From Anaerolineales bacterium (GTDB lineage: Bacteria > Chloroflexota > Anaerolineae > Anaerolineales > Villigracilaceae): DNA of 22,340 nucleotides. Positions within the stretch are counted from its first letter, which is position 1, and each line of letters begins with the position of its first letter. The position numbers and the translations under genes were made by a program. The notes below the pieces were generated by a model. The model was not told the origin of the DNA. It searched no databases and worked only from the letters and a program-made list of their open reading frames with translations. Below are positions 5,878 through 13,626 of this stretch, piece by piece. The stretch covers positions 1 to 22,340 of the forward strand of contig JAFGKO010000371.1 in the NCBI GenBank assembly GCA_016928525.1. The letters run 5' to 3'.

Positions 5878-8658
5878 ATGGCCGACGAATATAAATACGA
5901 CGTTTTCATCTCGTACAGCCACAAAGACGAAGACTGGGTGGTGAATACGCTCTCGCCGGTATTGGAAAATGCTGGTTTGAAAGTTTGCGTTGATTTCCGT
6001 GATTTTGAAGCTGGCGTTCCCAGCCTTGTCAACATGGAAAATGCTGTTGACGAGAGTCGCCAAACAGTTTTGGTGCTCACACCAAATTGGGTAGATAGTG
6101 AGTGGACAGATTTTGAAGCAATTCTGACACAAACCGATGATCCAGTGGGGAGACGAAAGAAAATGATTCCACTCATGCTGGCAGAATGTACCCCACCTAA
6201 ACGAATCAAAACAATAACCTATGTTAATTTCATGCGCACTGTCCGATTAAATATCGCATGGAAGCAACTCTTTACCGCACTTGGCAAACCAGATGCCCAC
6301 ATTCCTAGCACATCTTCTCCAACAAAGCCCGAGATTGAGATTCCCTCTGATTGGCATTTAGCTCACCCCTACCCGATGCCACCCAACTTCACAGGGCGTG
6401 AAGCCGAACGAAAAATGCTCGTGGATTGGCTACAAAACGATACTGAAAATCGTTTGTTCATCCTTTGCGCACTGGGCGGATTCGGCAAATCAGCCTTGGC
6501 ATGGCACTGGCTGACTCATGATGTAAGTGTAAAAGATTGGCCCAAAGTGATCTGGTGGTCTTTCTACGAAGGCGATGCCAGCTTCGAGCACTTCATCGAA
6601 GAAACTCTCAAGTACTTGAATCTTGAAGTTCCCCCGGGCCAACGCCAGCAAGTGGACGCCCTGCTCAAGGCCATGAGTGCTCAAAACATCCTGCTCATCA
6701 TGGATGGCTTCGAGCGTGCCTTGCGCGCCTACAGTAGTATGAACGCCGCCTATCAGGAAGATTCCGAACTCTCCTCTCCCCTTGGGGGTGGGGTCGGGGG
6801 TGAGGTCCAAACCAACCAACGCGATTGCGTTAACCTCAACGCCGAAATTTTCTTGAAAAACCTTTGTGTTTTGCCCAATATCAAAGGCAAAGTTTTAATA
6901 ACCACGCGCTTGCCTCCACGTGCCGTGGAACAACGCGGAGAACTTTTGGGAGGTTGCTACGAAGAAGAGCTAAAGGCATTGCAAAAGGAAGATGCGGTCG
7001 CCTTTTTCAGGGCACAGGGTATACGCGGGGCACGAGCCGAGATAGTGGCCGCCTGTGCCCCCCATGGCTATCATCCACTTAGTTTGCGCATCCTAGCAGG
7101 CTTAATTGCCAATGACCGCGACGCGCCCGGTGACATCGCAGTGGTAGGAAAACTCGATATCACCGATGATGTAATTCAAAATAAGCAGCATGTTTTAGAA
7201 GTGGCTTACAACACTTTATTGCCAGAACAGCAGAAGTTATTGGGCTATATCGCCTGTTTCCGCTCAGCGATGAGCTACAATGCACTGAAAGCAATTTCCG
7301 AAAGAGATATTGATGCCGGTCTAAAAACTTTAGAACACCGCGGCCTGCTGCACTGGGATAAAAGCACCAACAAATACGACCTCCATCCCATCGTGCGCCG
7401 CTACGCATACGAGCGCCTGACCACTCCCGACCGCACGAGTGCACATGAACGCCTAGTGGGCCATTTCGAGGCGGTTCCAAAACCTGAAAAAGTTGAAAAA
7501 CTGGAAGACCTCGCCCCTGTGATCGAACTGTATCATCACATGGTCGGGGCGGGGAATTTGGATGAGGCATTAAAGTTATTTTATGACCGAATTATCGACC
7601 CAATCTTTTATCAATTTGGCGCATATCAACTTCAAATTGAACTTTTACGCGCTTTATTTCTCGATGGCGAAGATAAGCCGCCGCGCTTGAAAAGGGATGA
7701 TTACCAAGCATTTGCTTTCAGCGAACTCGCTAACGCCTACTCCAAGAGCGGACAGCCACGCCGCGCCGTTCCACTGTTTGAAATGCAAAATGTCTTACAA
7801 GAAAAAGCAGGCAACAAGAAAAATCTCGCCATCGGGCTGGGAAATGTGGCGGGCATGGCGCAAATCTACATCGGCGCACTGAGCGCCGCGGAGCGCAACC
7901 TGCGCTATAAAATTGAAATGGAAGTAGATGAATTTGATATCGCCGTTGGTCATCAAGATTTGGGGCGCGTCCTGTCCTATCGCGGCGCGTGGCAGGAGGC
8001 AGAACAGGAATTGGATACAGGATTGATACTGTTTGAGAAACAGCATGCTGTTCAATCGGAAGGTATTATCTGGTCATACCACGCCCTGCGTTTCCAGCTC
8101 ATGGCACGTGCCAATTCCCAATCTTCAATCGTAAATCTGAAATCGTCAATCGAATGTGCCCAACGTGCCCTTGAACTGGCAAATGAGCAAGCAAAAAATT
8201 ATCCCGTTCCCCGCGATTATGTTCGCGCTCACTGGCTGCTTGGTGCGGCATATCGTATGAACAACGAATTGACTCTGGCAGAAGAAAACCTGTCCAAAGC
8301 CATCATCATGTGTCGGCAAATTAACATGGTTGACCATGAAGCCGACATCCTGCTCGATATTGCCAAACTGCGCTATGCTCAGGAGAAACCCGATGAAGCC
8401 AAAACCCTGGCCGAGGAAGCGCTGCTGATCACCGAGCGCTGTGGGTATGTGCTGCAAGGGGCGGATGTGCATTTGTTCCTCGCGCAGCTTGCGCTCGCAG
8501 AGAGTAGAGAGCAGGGAGTAGAGAACAGGGATGCAAAGGAGAAGGCTCGAAAATATGCCAGGAGAGCGCTTGAGTTGGCAACTTGCGATGGCCCGCCGTA
8601 TTATTACAAGGTGGCGTATGAAGAGGCGGAGCGTATGTTGGAGAAGCTAAAAAAATAA
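5878..8658 (+). CDS. TIR / NB-ARC / TPR STAND protein (bacterial NLR-like)
   Basis: 926 residues from the ATG at 5878 (AAGGG nine bases upstream; an in-frame GTG at 5872 is possible). TIR domain at about 7-130: YDVFISYSHKDEDW, and W76-xxx-E80 (SEWTDFEAIL), where E80 matches the catalytic Glu of NAD-cleaving TIRs. NB-ARC NTPase at about 165-510: P-loop LGGFGKS (199-205), Walker B ILLIMD (271-276), sensor KVLITTR (338-344), HPLSL (399-403), and an MHD-like LHPIVRR (502-508). TPR repeats from about 606 to 900 would form the sensing arm. In the family, ligand binding drives assembly and TIR enzymes deplete NAD or make signal nucleotides in phage defence. The trigger is unknown. Three low-complexity segments seem inserted in frame. 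More AT-rich than the metabolic genes. Confidence 0.9.
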   Translation: MADEYKYDVFISYSHKDEDWVVNTLSPVLENAGLKVCVDFRDFEAGVPSLVNMENAVDESRQTVLVLTPNWVDSEWTDFEAILTQTDDPVGRRKKMIPLMLAECTPPKRIKTITYVNFMRTVRLNIAWKQLFTALGKPDAHIPSTSSPTKPEIEIPSDWHLAHPYPMPPNFTGREAERKMLVDWLQNDTENRLFILCALGGFGKSALAWHWLTHDVSVKDWPKVIWWSFYEGDASFEHFIEETLKYLNLEVPPGQRQQVDALLKAMSAQNILLIMDGFERALRAYSSMNAAYQEDSELSSPLGGGVGGEVQTNQRDCVNLNAEIFLKNLCVLPNIKGKVLITTRLPPRAVEQRGELLGGCYEEELKALQKEDAVAFFRAQGIRGARAEIVAACAPHGYHPLSLRILAGLIANDRDAPGDIAVVGKLDITDDVIQNKQHVLEVAYNTLLPEQQKLLGYIACFRSAMSYNALKAISERDIDAGLKTLEHRGLLHWDKSTNKYDLHPIVRRYAYERLTTPDRTSAHERLVGHFEAVPKPEKVEKLEDLAPVIELYHHMVGAGNLDEALKLFYDRIIDPIFYQFGAYQLQIELLRALFLDGEDKPPRLKRDDYQAFAFSELANAYSKSGQPRRAVPLFEMQNVLQEKAGNKKNLAIGLGNVAGMAQIYIGALSAAERNLRYKIEMEVDEFDIAVGHQDLGRVLSYRGAWQEAEQELDTGLILFEKQHAVQSEGIIWSYHALRFQLMARANSQSSIVNLKSSIECAQRALELANEQAKNYPVPRDYVRAHWLLGAAYRMNNELTLAEENLSKAIIMCRQINMVDHEADILLDIAKLRYAQEKPDEAKTLAEEALLITERCGYVLQGADVHLFLAQLALAESREQGVENRDAKEKARKYARRALELATCDGPPYYYKVAYEEAERMLEKLKK
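6769..6806. repeat. G/C-tract hairpin segment inside the TIR-STAND gene
   Basis: A pyrimidine run (CTCTCCTCTCCCC) is followed by G-rich sequence ending GTGAGG. In frame it encodes SSPLGGGVGGE in the NB-ARC domain, between Walker B and the sensor strand. The base pattern resembles intergenic palindromes rather than codons, and suggests an inserted repeat. Confidence 0.45.
8112..8153. repeat. AATCxxxAATC-type segment inside the TIR-STAND gene
   Basis: Short AATC-spaced units (CCAATCTTCAATCG, AATCTGAAATCG, TCAATCG) encode NSQSSIVNLKSSIE between two TPR helices. The regular base-level spacing, unlike the surrounding codons, suggests a repeat inserted in frame. Confidence 0.4.
8499..8533. repeat. 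AGTAGAGAGCAG-type segment inside the TIR-STAND gene
   Basis: Purine-rich AGAGTAGAGAGCAGGGAG, repeated again as AGTAGAGAACAGGG, encodes ESREQGVENRD near the C-terminus. The 12-mer AGTAGAGAGCAG recurs inverted in non-coding DNA at 3013-3024, between the DUF35 gene and its terminator. Confidence 0.5.
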
Positions 8659-8728
8659 CCGCAAAGACCGCTAAGATCGCAAAGAAAAACCTTTAAAAAT
8701 CTTCGCGCCCTTTGCGTGCTTCGTGGTT
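8657..8728. repeat. AACCGCxAAG-type imperfect inverted repeat
   Basis: The left arm begins AACCGCAAAGACCGCTAAG; the right arm in reverse complement begins AACCACGAAGCACGCAAAG. It belongs to the same family as 943-1041. It overlaps the last base or two of the TIR-STAND stop codon and fills the gap up to the acyl-CoA dehydrogenase. Confidence 0.7.
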
Positions 8729-8751
8729 CATTCACCCGAATGGAGACACCC

Positions 8752-10449
8752 ATGATCCTGTTCAACCCCAACTATCCCAACCGCTTCTATCCCGACGAAG
8801 AATCGCGCCAGATGATGCGCAAGACCATCGCCTTCTTCGAGGACAAAGGCAAGGGCAAGGTCAAGGAAGACGACCGCAAACGTACCTGGTACGCCGATTT
8901 CATCGAATTCCAGAAAAAGGAAAAGCTGTTTGCCCGGCTGCTGACACCCACGCCTTACGGAGAAAGCGGCGCGCGCTGGGACACCTGGCGCAACTGCGAG
9001 TTCAACGAGATCCTGGGATTCTACGGGCTGGCTTATTGGTACACCTGGCAGGTCTCGATCCTGGGGTTGGGGCCGATCTGGATGTCCGCGAATGAAGCTC
9101 TGAAAAAGAAAGCTGCGGATTTCTTGCGGGATGGGGAGGTCTTCGCCTTTGGACTGTCCGAACGCGAACATGGAGCCGATATCTACGCGACGGAGATGAC
9201 GCTCACTCCCCACCCCGACGGCGGCTACCGCGCCAACGGCGAAAAATACTACATCGGCAACGGCAACGTCGCGCCGATGGTTTCCACCTTCGGCAAATTT
9301 GCCGAGAGCGGCGAGTACGTCTTCTTCGCGGCCGATTACCGTCACCGGGCCTACAACCTGATCAAGAACGTGACCGACAGCCAGTCCTACGTGGCCAACT
9401 TCGCGCTGACTGACTATCCCATCACTGAAGCGGACATCCTGCACCGCGGCCAGGCCGCCTGGGACGCGGCGCTCAACACGGTCAACATCGGCAAGTACAA
9501 CCTGGGCTGGGCCTCCATCGGCATCTGCACGCACGCCTTCTACGAGGCCATCCGTCACGCTGCCAACCGACGCCTGTACGGCATGGCCGTCACCGACTTC
9601 CCGCATGTGCGCGGCATGTTCATGGATGCCTACGCGCGCCTGGTGGCGATGAAACTGTTCACCCTGCGCGCCGCCGACTACATGCGCGTCGCCTCGCCGG
9701 ACGACCGCCGCTACCTGCTCTACAACCCGACCGTCAAGATGAAGGTCACCACCCAGGGCGAGCAGGTCATCGACCTGCTGTGGGACGTGATCGCCGCCAA
9801 GGGCTTCGAGAAGGACATGTATTTCGAGATGGCGGCGCGCGACATCCGCGCCCTGCCCAAGCTGGAGGGGACGGTACATGTCAACATTGCGCTGATCGTC
9901 AAGTTCATGGCCAATTACTTCTTCTTCCCCGGCGAGTTCCCGCCCGTGCTGACCCGCAGCGAAGCCGCCAACGACGACTTCCTCTTCCACCAGGGGCCGA
10001 CGCGCGGCTTGAGCAAAATCCAGTTCCACGATTACAACCTGGCCTATGGCCTGTATGATTTGCCCAACATCCGGGTCTTCCGCGAGCAGATCGATACACT
10101 TAAGGCCTTCCTGGCGACCGCCACCCCCGACGAGTCCCAGCAAAAGGACACAGATTTCCTGCTGGCACTGGGCGAACTCTTCACGCTGGTGGTTTATGGA
10201 CAACTGATCCTCGAAAACGCCCGTCTCTACGAAGTGGACGAAGACACCCTCGATCAAATTTTCGACTTCATGGTGCGCGATTTCTCGAAATACGCCCTGG
10301 GACTGTACAGCAAACCCAGCGCCACACCGGGACAAATGGAGCTATGCCTGGAGATGCTCCACAAGCCGGCCGTGGATGCGGCCCGTTTTGGACGTATTTG
10401 GCAGGATGTAGTCTATCCGTTGAAAGATGCGTATGAGATGAAACCATGA
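8752..10449 (+). CDS. Acyl-CoA dehydrogenase family protein (long form)
   Basis: 565 residues from the ATG at 8752, chosen for GGAG six bases upstream; the in-frame ATG at 8740 itself overlaps that GGAG. FAD enzyme that forms a double bond in acyl-CoA thioesters. Visible motifs: FAFGLSEREHGADIYATEM (131-149), the FAD/substrate loop; GEKYYIGNG (163-171), the NAD/flavin strand; RRLYG in the helical domain; and LEGTVHVN with E372 at the place of the catalytic base Glu. The C-terminus runs about 180 residues past the usual 380-390, ending in a helical extension, as in the longer FadE-type members. It is followed at 135 bases by an SDR. The acyl chain used is not readable. Confidence 0.9.
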   Translation: MILFNPNYPNRFYPDEESRQMMRKTIAFFEDKGKGKVKEDDRKRTWYADFIEFQKKEKLFARLLTPTPYGESGARWDTWRNCEFNEILGFYGLAYWYTWQVSILGLGPIWMSANEALKKKAADFLRDGEVFAFGLSEREHGADIYATEMTLTPHPDGGYRANGEKYYIGNGNVAPMVSTFGKFAESGEYVFFAADYRHRAYNLIKNVTDSQSYVANFALTDYPITEADILHRGQAAWDAALNTVNIGKYNLGWASIGICTHAFYEAIRHAANRRLYGMAVTDFPHVRGMFMDAYARLVAMKLFTLRAADYMRVASPDDRRYLLYNPTVKMKVTTQGEQVIDLLWDVIAAKGFEKDMYFEMAARDIRALPKLEGTVHVNIALIVKFMANYFFFPGEFPPVLTRSEAANDDFLFHQGPTRGLSKIQFHDYNLAYGLYDLPNIRVFREQIDTLKAFLATATPDESQQKDTDFLLALGELFTLVVYGQLILENARLYEVDEDTLDQIFDFMVRDFSKYALGLYSKPSATPGQMELCLEMLHKPAVDAARFGRIWQDVVYPLKDAYEMKP

Positions 10450-10466
10450 ACCCCGCCCCCACCCGG

Positions 10467-10536
10467 CCTCCCCCAAATACGACGATTTGACTGCTATATG
10501 CGCATCCATAGTTTTCATCGTCGTATTTGGGGGAGG
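10467..10536. repeat. Large perfect inverted repeat (20-bp arms)
   Basis: Bases 10467-10486 and 10517-10536 are exact reverse complements (the left arm begins CCTCCCCCAAATACG), separated by a 30-bp AT-richer loop. Partly complementary C-rich and G-rich flanks extend it to about 10451-10557. It fills the gap between the acyl-CoA dehydrogenase and the SDR. There is no T-run, so it is not an ordinary terminator; a mobile palindromic repeat is more likely. Confidence 0.75.
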
Positions 10537-10584
10537 TGCCGAAGGCGGAGGGGGCGTCTTTCCGGCAAAAGGATTCAATGACAA

Positions 10585-11427
10585 ATGAAAAATAAAACCT
10601 GCCTCATCACCGGCGCGACCTCGGGCATCGGCCGGGCCACCGCGCTGGCCCTGGCCCAAAAAGGCGCGACCGTTATCCTGGCTGGGCGGGACGAAGAACT
10701 CTGCCAGAGCACCATTGCCTGGATCAAAAACAAAACCGGCAACTCCAATATAGATTACCTGCTGGCTGATCTCTCTGTCCAGGCACAGGTGCGGGCGCTG
10801 GCGGCTGAATTCAAGTCCCGCTACGAGCGCCTGGACGTGCTGGTCAACAACGCGGCGGCCATTTTCTTCTTCCGCCAGGTCAGCGCCGACGGCATCGAGA
10901 TGAACCTGGCCGTCAACCACCTGGCCTACTTCCTGCTCACGAACCTGCTGCTCGATACCCTGAAAGCCAGCGCCCCGGCGCGCGTGGTCAACGTGGCTTC
11001 CAACTCCCACTATGGCAAGCGTCTCGACTTAGATAACCTGGAATTGAAACGCGGCTACAACCCCGGCAAAGCCTACGGGCGTTCCAAACTGGCCAACCTG
11101 TATTTCACCTACGAACTCGCCCGGCGCCTGGAAGATGAAGGCACGGGCGTGACGGTCAATGCCATGCACCCCGGCTTCGTGCGCACCAACATGGCCGCCA
11201 ACAACGGCTGGCTGGTCAGGTTGTTCCTGCCGCTGGTGCATCTCAACTCGCTGACGCCGGAAGAAGGCGCCCGCACGGCGATCTACCTGGCTTCTTCCCC
11301 GGACGTGGAAGGCGTCAGCGGCAAATACTTCGTCCGCGAGCGGGAGGTCGCGTCAGACCCCGTTTCGTACGATGAGTCTACCGCGAAGGGGTTGTGGGAG
11401 ATGAGTGAAGAGATGACAAACTTATGA
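10585..11427 (+). CDS. SDR-family oxidoreductase (retinol dehydrogenase-like)
   Basis: 280 residues. Cofactor motif TGATSGIG (9-16), NNAA (87-90), catalytic strand VVNVASNSH (133-141), and YGRSK with Y163 and K167. AGRDE after the second strand favours NADP(H). The layout, with HPGFVRTNM and a C-terminal tail ending EEMTNL, resembles the retinol dehydrogenase/WWOX-like SDR group. AAAAGGA lies about 12 bases upstream of the ATG. The last codons overlap the next gene (ATGA), so the lipoprotein is translationally coupled. The substrate is unknown. Confidence 0.9.
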   Translation: MKNKTCLITGATSGIGRATALALAQKGATVILAGRDEELCQSTIAWIKNKTGNSNIDYLLADLSVQAQVRALAAEFKSRYERLDVLVNNAAAIFFFRQVSADGIEMNLAVNHLAYFLLTNLLLDTLKASAPARVVNVASNSHYGKRLDLDNLELKRGYNPGKAYGRSKLANLYFTYELARRLEDEGTGVTVNAMHPGFVRTNMAANNGWLVRLFLPLVHLNSLTPEEGARTAIYLASSPDVEGVSGKYFVREREVASDPVSYDESTAKGLWEMSEEMTNL

Positions 11428-11897
11428 AAAACAAATTTCACTACTTCATCATCATCTTCCTTTTTCTCACCGCCTGCCAGACACAATGCGCCCCGGTAGC
11501 GTCTCCGCCTGCGCTCGAACCTGATCCCACGCCAACGTCCAAACCCGCCTTCACCCCCACCCCGACCGACCTGTTTGGCGCCCTCGACGCGGACGAGGTC
11601 CAGCCCGGTCTCATGCTGGAACCGGTCGTCGCACAGATCTTCGAAGCGGAGATGGGGAAACGTGTGGAGGCTGGCGAGATCGAGGCTTTTCAGGTGGAAA
11701 GCCTGGGCGTGTATCCTAAAGGCGATGGGATGCTGTACGCCGAGGTCTTCTACCGCGTCCAGGCGGGGGAGACCTTCTGGCCGGAAGATGGTGGCACGTT
11801 GGGGGAGGCTGGCTGGGTGACGGGGAAATGCAGCCGCTTTGATTTTCTGATTACCCCTGATGAATATCAGTTGAAGAATAAGAGGTTGTGTAGTTAG
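11424..11897 (+). CDS. Small predicted lipoprotein
   Basis: 157 residues. Signal peptide MKNKFHYFIIIFLFLTAC with a lipobox (LTAC, Cys at 18), then a Pro/Thr-rich linker (PTPTSKPAFTPTPTD), then a roughly 100-residue domain containing two Cys near the end (GKCSRF and RLCS), which could form a disulfide outside the membrane. I do not recognise the domain. It overlaps the SDR stop by four bases (ATGA). It should be anchored on the outer face of the cell membrane. Confidence 0.7.
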   Translation: MKNKFHYFIIIFLFLTACQTQCAPVASPPALEPDPTPTSKPAFTPTPTDLFGALDADEVQPGLMLEPVVAQIFEAEMGKRVEAGEIEAFQVESLGVYPKGDGMLYAEVFYRVQAGETFWPEDGGTLGEAGWVTGKCSRFDFLITPDEYQLKNKRLCS

Positions 11898-11911
11898 TAT
11901 TAAAAAACATT

Positions 11912-11994
11912 TGTCATTCTGAGCCCGCAAGGGCGAAGAATCTCTGCCCGCAGGGCGGGAGACTCTTCGGTCGCTTCGCTTCCTCAGAGTAACA
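11912..11994. repeat. TGTCATTCTGAG palindromic repeat, full copy
   Basis: Outer arms TGTCATTCTGAG (11912-11923) and CTCAGAGTAACA (11983-11994), inner arms GAAGAATCTC and GAGACTCTTC. Lies between the convergent lipoprotein and DHA2 transporter genes, where its hairpins could also help end transcription. Confidence 0.75.
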
Positions 11995-12002
11995 TAGGCT
12001 AT

Positions 12003-13436
12003 TTACTTCTTCAACTTCCTCTCCTCCGTCAACCCCCAGATGCTGAGCAGCAGCGCGGCGAAGATCAAGATGCTCACAATCACAAAGGTATCCCGCAAGG
12101 CAAACACCTGCGCGGCGATCGGGGCAACCGTGGCACCGCCTGCCAGGACTCCACCGGCGTGCTTGAATACCTGTCCCGCCCAGAGCGCGCCCAGCACGGC
12201 GATGCCGGTCGTCTGGCCGAGGGTGCGGGTCACGGCCAACATACCGGAAGCAATCCCAAGCCGGTTCCGAGGCGCAGCGCCCATGATGGCGCTGTTGTTC
12301 GGGGACTGGAATATGCCTATCCCCAGTCCCACCGGCAGGAAGCGGATGACGTAGCCAAGTGCGCTCGTCTCAGCGTCCAGCGAACTGACTCCCAGGAATC
12401 CGATTGTCAGCATAGCCAGTCCCGCCACCGTGATCGGGCGCGAACCGAAACGGTCCGAAAGCGAACCGGAGACCGGCGCGATGATCCCCAGCGCCACTGG
12501 CACCGTGGCCATCAGCAGCCCGGTCTGTTGCGGGTCGTAACCCAGCACATTCTGGGCGTAAAACGGCATCAGCAGTGTCGTCCCGGCCAGGCAGATGAAG
12601 ATCATGAAGCCGGTCGCTAACGAGACCGAGAACAGGCTGCTACGGAACAGGCGCAGGTCGATCATCGGCTGTTCTGTGCGCAGCTCGATAAAGATGAAGG
12701 TCGCCAGGAAGACGATCCACGTTCCAACCAGCAATAGAACGCTTCGGTCGCCGAAACCGACTCGCTGGCCGAGCGTGAGCGCCACCAGCAGCGCGAGCAG
12801 CGAGACGCACAGCGTCAGCGCGCCCCAGTAGTCGAAGCGCTGTCCGCCCGGCGGTTTGAAGGCTGGCACATAGCGGATCACCATCCACGTGCCGATGATC
12901 CCGACCGGCAGGTTGACGAAGAAAATCCAATGCCAGGACAGGTTTTGGACGATCAGGCCGCCCAGCGTGGGGCCGGTTGCGATCCCGACTGAGACAATCG
13001 TGCCGGAAATGCCCAGCGCGCGTCCCCGCTCCGACGGAGGGAATGCTTCCGTGGTAATTGCCATTCCCAAGGCCATAATCATCGCTGCCCCAACCGCCTG
13101 TAGGACGCGGAATCCGATCAAGGTGTAGATCGTGGGCGAAAGTCCGCACAGCACCGAACCGGCCGTGAAGACGACAAAACCAGCCGTGTAAATGGGCTTC
13201 TTGCCGTAGATATCCGCCAGGCGACCGACGCCCAGCATCAGCGTGGTGACAGTCAACAGGTAGGCCAGCACCACCCATTGGACGAGGGCAAAGTCGGTTT
13301 GGAAGGAGCTGACCAGCGTGGGCAGCGAGATGTTGACGATGCTGCCGTCAATCGTGGACAGGAAAACGCCCATCCCAACGGCAGACAAAACAAGCCATTT
13401 TTTCGAATAATCTACTGCGGGGTTTGAAGAGTTCAT
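12003..13436 (-). CDS. MFS drug:H+ antiporter, DHA2 (EmrB/QacA) family
   Basis: 477 residues, nearly all in membrane segments, consistent with 14 TM helices. First helix holds the DHA signature STIDGSIVNISLPTL (28-41); motif A is GRLADIYGKKP (71-81); the antiporter motif C is GISGTIVSVGIATGPTLGG. Such pumps export lipophilic or cationic drugs against protons. The start at 13436 has CAGGGA upstream. It diverges from the CLYBL-like gene, with a TATAAT on each strand between them (minus: 13471-13466, plus: 13494-13499). No regulator is adjacent. The substrate cannot be told. Confidence 0.92.
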   Translation of the reverse strand: MNSSNPAVDYSKKWLVLSAVGMGVFLSTIDGSIVNISLPTLVSSFQTDFALVQWVVLAYLLTVTTLMLGVGRLADIYGKKPIYTAGFVVFTAGSVLCGLSPTIYTLIGFRVLQAVGAAMIMALGMAITTEAFPPSERGRALGISGTIVSVGIATGPTLGGLIVQNLSWHWIFFVNLPVGIIGTWMVIRYVPAFKPPGGQRFDYWGALTLCVSLLALLVALTLGQRVGFGDRSVLLLVGTWIVFLATFIFIELRTEQPMIDLRLFRSSLFSVSLATGFMIFICLAGTTLLMPFYAQNVLGYDPQQTGLLMATVPVALGIIAPVSGSLSDRFGSRPITVAGLAMLTIGFLGVSSLDAETSALGYVIRFLPVGLGIGIFQSPNNSAIMGAAPRNRLGIASGMLAVTRTLGQTTGIAVLGALWAGQVFKHAGGVLAGGATVAPIAAQVFALRDTFVIVSILIFAALLLSIWGLTEERKLKK

Positions 13437-13465
13437 CGATGTCCCTGAGTGTGAAAGATGGGGCG

Positions 13466-13471
13466 ATTATA
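13466..13471 (-). promoter_or_regulatory. -10 box of the DHA2 transporter gene
   Basis: A perfect TATAAT on the minus strand, 29 bases before the ATG. TTGATT lies only 14 nt upstream, too close to be a good -35. Confidence 0.4.
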
Positions 13472-13493
13472 TCCCAGGCGGACTCAATCAACG

Positions 13494-13499
13494 TATAAT
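13494..13499 (+). promoter_or_regulatory. -10 box of the CLYBL-like gene
   Basis: A perfect TATAAT on the plus strand; no clear -35. Transcription from here would put the whole palindromic repeat at 13509-13612 in the 5' leader. Confidence 0.4.
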
Positions 13500-13508
13500 A
13501 CCCACTAA

Positions 13509-13612
13509 TGTCACTCTGAGCCCAGAAGGGGCGAAGAGTCTATCCCTTTCGGGGCACACGTCCCACGCTCCGCGCGGAGATTCTTCGGGAACTTCGTCCC
13601 CTCAGAATGACG
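13509..13612. repeat. TGTCACTCTGAG palindromic repeat, full copy in a gene leader
   Basis: Outer arms TGTCACTCTGAG (13509-13520) and CTCAGAATGACG (13601-13612); inner GAAGAGTC and GATTCTTC parts. Same family as 11912-11994. It ends two bases before the ribosome binding site of the CLYBL-like gene. Confidence 0.75.
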
Positions 13613-13626
13613 GAAGAGGAATCCTT

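Noticed and set aside
8728..10335. 535-codon open frame on the minus strand opposite the acyl-CoA dehydrogenase
   Set aside because: It mirrors the GC-rich codons of a well-supported enzyme, shows no recognisable family, and has no ribosome binding site. Similar long antisense frames occur at 17415-18485 and 18653-19864.
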